Shown: positions 16,707-18,816 of the stretch, in pieces | Layout of the letters: the number at the start of each line of letters is the position of its first letter | How positions within the stretch are numbered: position 1 is the first letter of the stretch | DNA from: Opitutaceae bacterium | GTDB lineage: Bacteria > Verrucomicrobiota > Verrucomicrobiia > Opitutales > Opitutaceae | NCBI GenBank assembly: GCA_031272375.1 | Contig: JAISTY010000070.1 | Location: 1-18,816 of the forward strand | Length of the DNA: 18,816 nucleotides | Direction of reading: 5' to 3' | Program-made: the position numbers and the translations under genes | Notes under the pieces: generated by a model | What the model was told of the DNA's origin: nothing | Seen by the model: the letters and a program-made list of their open reading frames with translations, nothing else | Databases searched by the model: none

Positions 16707-16997
16707 TCATTGCCCCTGGCCGTCGAAGCGGAAAACGCGCTCCTCCGGCTTCGCGTAGTCGAGGCGCCGGCGGATCATCAGCTCGACGTATTCGCGGTCG
16801 CTCACAAGGCGGCGGGCGGCGCGCTCCTGCTCGGCGAGGGCGCGCTCCTTGTCCCGCAGGCGGCGCTCGGACGCCGCGGCCTCGCCCCGGACCTTTCCGT
16901 ATTCGCGGTGGTCGCGGTAGAGGGAGACGGCGCCCCAGACGGCCGCCACGCAAAAGGCGAGGAATAGGAAAAAATGAGTCACGCGAATCCAGTTCAT
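16707..16997 (-). CDS. FtsB/DivIC-like septum formation initiator
   Basis: 96 residues from the ATG complement at 16995-16997 (MNWIRVTHFF). The longer frame to 17123 adds 42 Pro/Arg-rich residues before the membrane helix and is rejected. One membrane helix lies at about 8-27. A charged coiled coil follows at about 30-65 (EAAASERRLRDKERALAEQE). It ends with the family pattern SDREYVELMIRRRLDYAKPEERVFRF, matching the x-P-x-Y-x-E-x-x-A-R-x-x-L-x-x-x-x-P-x-E logic of FtsB/DivIC. In the family it joins FtsL and FtsQ at the septum to activate peptidoglycan synthesis. It is divergent from the ligase-family gene. Confidence 0.85.
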   Translation of the reverse strand: MNWIRVTHFFLFLAFCVAAVWGAVSLYRDHREYGKVRGEAAASERRLRDKERALAEQERAARRLVSDREYVELMIRRRLDYAKPEERVFRFDGQGQ

Positions 16998-17202
16998 TTC
17001 CGGGGCGGCTTGGTTGACGGCGCGAACCCATAGCGGGGGCGGCGCGCGGCGCACGCACAAAATCGGCGGCGTCCAAAAGAAGGTGGACGCGCGCGGGGCT
17101 TCGCCCCTTCCTCGGACGCGCAAGCTCCCGCCACCCGTGAATTTTCAAGACGCAACACCCTCCCCGCGGCCCGCGCCGCAGCCCGCGCCCTTCCGGGGAA
17201 AA

Positions 17203-18702
17203 ATGGAACTCCACCCGCTGGAAAAACTCCTGCTGTTTCTCGCCGGGGCGCACCTGTGCCTCCTGCCGTGGATGTTCGGCGCCATGCACGTTTGGAGCCA
17301 GCTCGCCAGCCTCGGTCTCGCGTTCGCGGGCTTCGCCGTCGCGCTCCTGCCGCGGCGGCACGCGGAGGTGCGCGCGCCCGGCGGCGGCACGCTCACCGTC
17401 CCCATGTGGCCGCGCCTTTTGCGCTTCCCCGTTTTCTGGCTCGGGCTGCCGCTGCTCGGCTACATGCTCGTCCAGGCGCTCAACCCCGAAAGCGCCTACA
17501 CCGTCACCGGCTACCTTTCCTACGGGCGCCCGCTTTACAAATGGACGCTGGCGCCGCTCGCCTACGTCGAGTGGCTGCCCTCGGGCGTGGCGGCGCCGCT
17601 GACGGACGCCGAGATGGGCACGTGGCGCGCGCTGCTGATTTACGGGCAGGCCTGGCTCGTCGCCTGCGCGATGTGGACGGGCATCACGCGCCGCTCGTCC
17701 ATCGTGGGGCTGCTGACGGCCGTGGTCGTCAACGCGGCCGTTTTCGCGGCGGTGGGCATCGCGCAGCGGTTCGCCAACTCGCTCGACATGCTGTGGTTTC
17801 TTCCCGCGCCGCGGCACGTGTCGTATTGGTTCGCGGGCATCATCTACAAGAACCACGCCGGAGCCTACATGAACCTCGCGGCGGCGATCAGCACGGGGCT
17901 TTTGTGCCGGCACATCGGGCGCGGCGACGGCGCCCGCGGGCGCCCCGCGCCGCTGTTCGCGCTCTTCAACATCCTCCTCGGCATCGCGATTTTCATCACG
18001 CAGTCGCGCGGCGCGTTTTTCCTGTTCGCGGCCTACACCGCGCTCTCGCTGCCGGTGATCATCGTGCGCGGCATCCGCGCCCGCGACGGGGGGCGCGTCG
18101 GGATTGTCGTGTTCGCGGCCGTCGCCGCCGTGCTCATCCCCGCCGCCGTCCTCTCGATGCGGTTTCTCGACATCAAGCAATACACGCCGCGCTACGAGAG
18201 CCTCCTGAAGAAGTGGGCGGAGGACCGGTGGACGGAGGACGCCTCCTACGTCCTGCGCGAGAAGACGCGCGAGATCACGCTGGAGATGGCAAAGGACCGG
18301 CTGTGGCTCGGCTGGGGCGCCGGCAGTTTCCGCTACATCTACCCCTCCTACGCGAGACGGCTGCACCCGGAGGTGCTCGGCGCCCCCGGACGCGACCGCC
18401 GCTGGGAATACGCCCACAACGACTACGTCCAGTTTCTCGCCGAGTTCGGCGTCGTCGGCAGCTCCCTTGCCGCGCTTCTGCTCGGCTCCGGCCTCGTCCA
18501 GCTGATCCGCCGCCGTTTCTGGCGCTACCCGCACATCGCGCTGATGTTCCTCGGTCTCCTTGTCACGCTGGCGCACTGCTGGGTGGATTTCCAATCGCAC
18601 AACCCGGCCATTCTCCTGCTCTGGTGCGGCGCCGCCGCGCTGCTCGTCCGCTGGGCGGGCTTCGAGGGCTACCTCCGCCACCGCCGCTCCTCCCCCGATT
18701 GA
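17203..18702 (+). CDS. O-antigen ligase family (WaaL/Wzy-type) membrane protein
   Basis: 499 residues from ATG at 17203 (MELHPLEKLLLFLAGAHLCL), just before the first membrane helix; a GTG at 17137 would add 22 Pro-rich residues. About ten hydrophobic helices are visible. The Wzy_C pattern is present: TQSRGAFFLFAAY (S268-R269), then a loop with DRLWLGWGAGSFRYIYP and HNDYVQFLAEFGVVG (from H405), followed by C-terminal helices. Proteins with this pattern ligate or polymerise surface polysaccharide at the periplasmic face of the inner membrane. Sequence alone cannot tell ligase from polymerase. The unusual feature is the 50-residue stretch of helices and loop between about 110 and 160 (YTVTGYLSYGRPLYKW). 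Confidence 0.85.
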   Translation: MELHPLEKLLLFLAGAHLCLLPWMFGAMHVWSQLASLGLAFAGFAVALLPRRHAEVRAPGGGTLTVPMWPRLLRFPVFWLGLPLLGYMLVQALNPESAYTVTGYLSYGRPLYKWTLAPLAYVEWLPSGVAAPLTDAEMGTWRALLIYGQAWLVACAMWTGITRRSSIVGLLTAVVVNAAVFAAVGIAQRFANSLDMLWFLPAPRHVSYWFAGIIYKNHAGAYMNLAAAISTGLLCRHIGRGDGARGRPAPLFALFNILLGIAIFITQSRGAFFLFAAYTALSLPVIIVRGIRARDGGRVGIVVFAAVAAVLIPAAVLSMRFLDIKQYTPRYESLLKKWAEDRWTEDASYVLREKTREITLEMAKDRLWLGWGAGSFRYIYPSYARRLHPEVLGAPGRDRRWEYAHNDYVQFLAEFGVVGSSLAALLLGSGLVQLIRRRFWRYPHIALMFLGLLVTLAHCWVDFQSHNPAILLLWCGAAALLVRWAGFEGYLRHRRSSPD

Positions 18703-18725
18703 ACGCCCTCCCCCGCCCCGCCCGA

Positions 18726-18751
18726 GTTGTCCCCAGGCGCCTGTGAACAAC
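18726..18751. repeat. Near-perfect 26-bp palindrome
   Basis: Starts GTTGT and ends ACAAC, centred on CAGGCGCCTG (18734-18743), with two mismatched pairs. It holds TTGTTCACA on the minus strand (18742-18750), one base off the DnaA-box consensus TTATNCACA, and a weaker second box in the other arm. A further stem, CAACTT/AAGTTG, follows at 18748-18765. It lies in the gap after the ligase-family gene at the window edge, so it may be an operator or upstream region of the next gene. Confidence 0.5.
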
Positions 18752-18816
18752 TTGGGGAGAAGTTGCGCTTGAAACGGCGGGCGCGCCGCCAATTCTCCGC
18801 GCCGTTCCACCCGCCG

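Noticed and set aside
17091..17110. GGGGC-TTC-GCCCC hairpin between the FtsB-like and ligase-family genes
   Set aside because: Short stem without a T-run on either strand; such words are expected often in DNA of this GC content.

Overview
The window is very GC-rich with a strong bias to C at third codon positions. It reads as a chromosomal segment of a diderm bacterium, most likely Verrucomicrobiota (Opitutaceae-like). This placement is an inference: gene content and style (FtsK then a RodZ-like protein then RNase Y, a CTC-type bL25 next to pth-rpsF-ssb-rplI, an IorAB pair, A/C-rich leaders without clear Shine-Dalgarno sites) fit that group, but no marker gene here proves it. An outer-membrane barrel protein and an O-antigen-ligase-family protein show an outer membrane.

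Layout. (1) 1-5109, all plus strand: 5'-truncated ftsK DNA translocase, a RodZ-like membrane HTH protein, a small membrane zinc-ribbon protein, and RNase Y. (2) 5119-5772, minus strand: a secreted small beta-barrel protein, convergent with rny. (3) 5773-5946: a divergent control region with three hairpins in a row. (4) 5947-8098: iorA-iorB, indolepyruvate:acceptor oxidoreductase, with an IorA that lacks the usual C-terminal ferredoxin module. (5) 8220-11007: a translation/single-strand-binding cluster rplY-pth-rpsF-ssb-rplI, without rpsR in its common place between ssb and rplI. (6) 11008-13812: an accessory island with a small XRE regulator (TTG start), a secreted sialidase-like BNR protein on the minus strand, and about 1 kb of repeat-rich non-coding DNA. 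(7) 13813-15351: a long, divergent adenylosuccinate synthetase. (8) 15414-18702: a family 2 glycosyltransferase, tRNA-Pro(UGG) on the minus strand, an FtsB/DivIC-like septum protein on the minus strand, and an O-antigen-ligase-family polymerase/ligase; the codon style of this part differs from the first 11 kb. (9) The right edge ends in a near-perfect 26-bp palindrome.

Most genes are housekeeping: cell division and shape (ftsK, rodZ-like, ftsB-like), RNA turnover (rny), translation (rplY, pth, rpsF, rplI, tRNA), replication/repair (ssb), purine synthesis (purA-like), amino-acid fermentation (iorAB) and surface polysaccharide (GT2, ligase).

The least explained signals are non-coding. AT-rich tracts with a strict 7-bp period sit just 5' of two start codons. 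Two copies of a composite repeat with 16-18-bp inverted ends and a variable core flank the sialidase-like gene. The core word GGGACAGGTTAAAAAT recurs there. A 28-bp inverted repeat brackets the regulator plus sialidase segment. I see no CRISPR array, integrase, transposase gene, rRNA or recognisable defence system.
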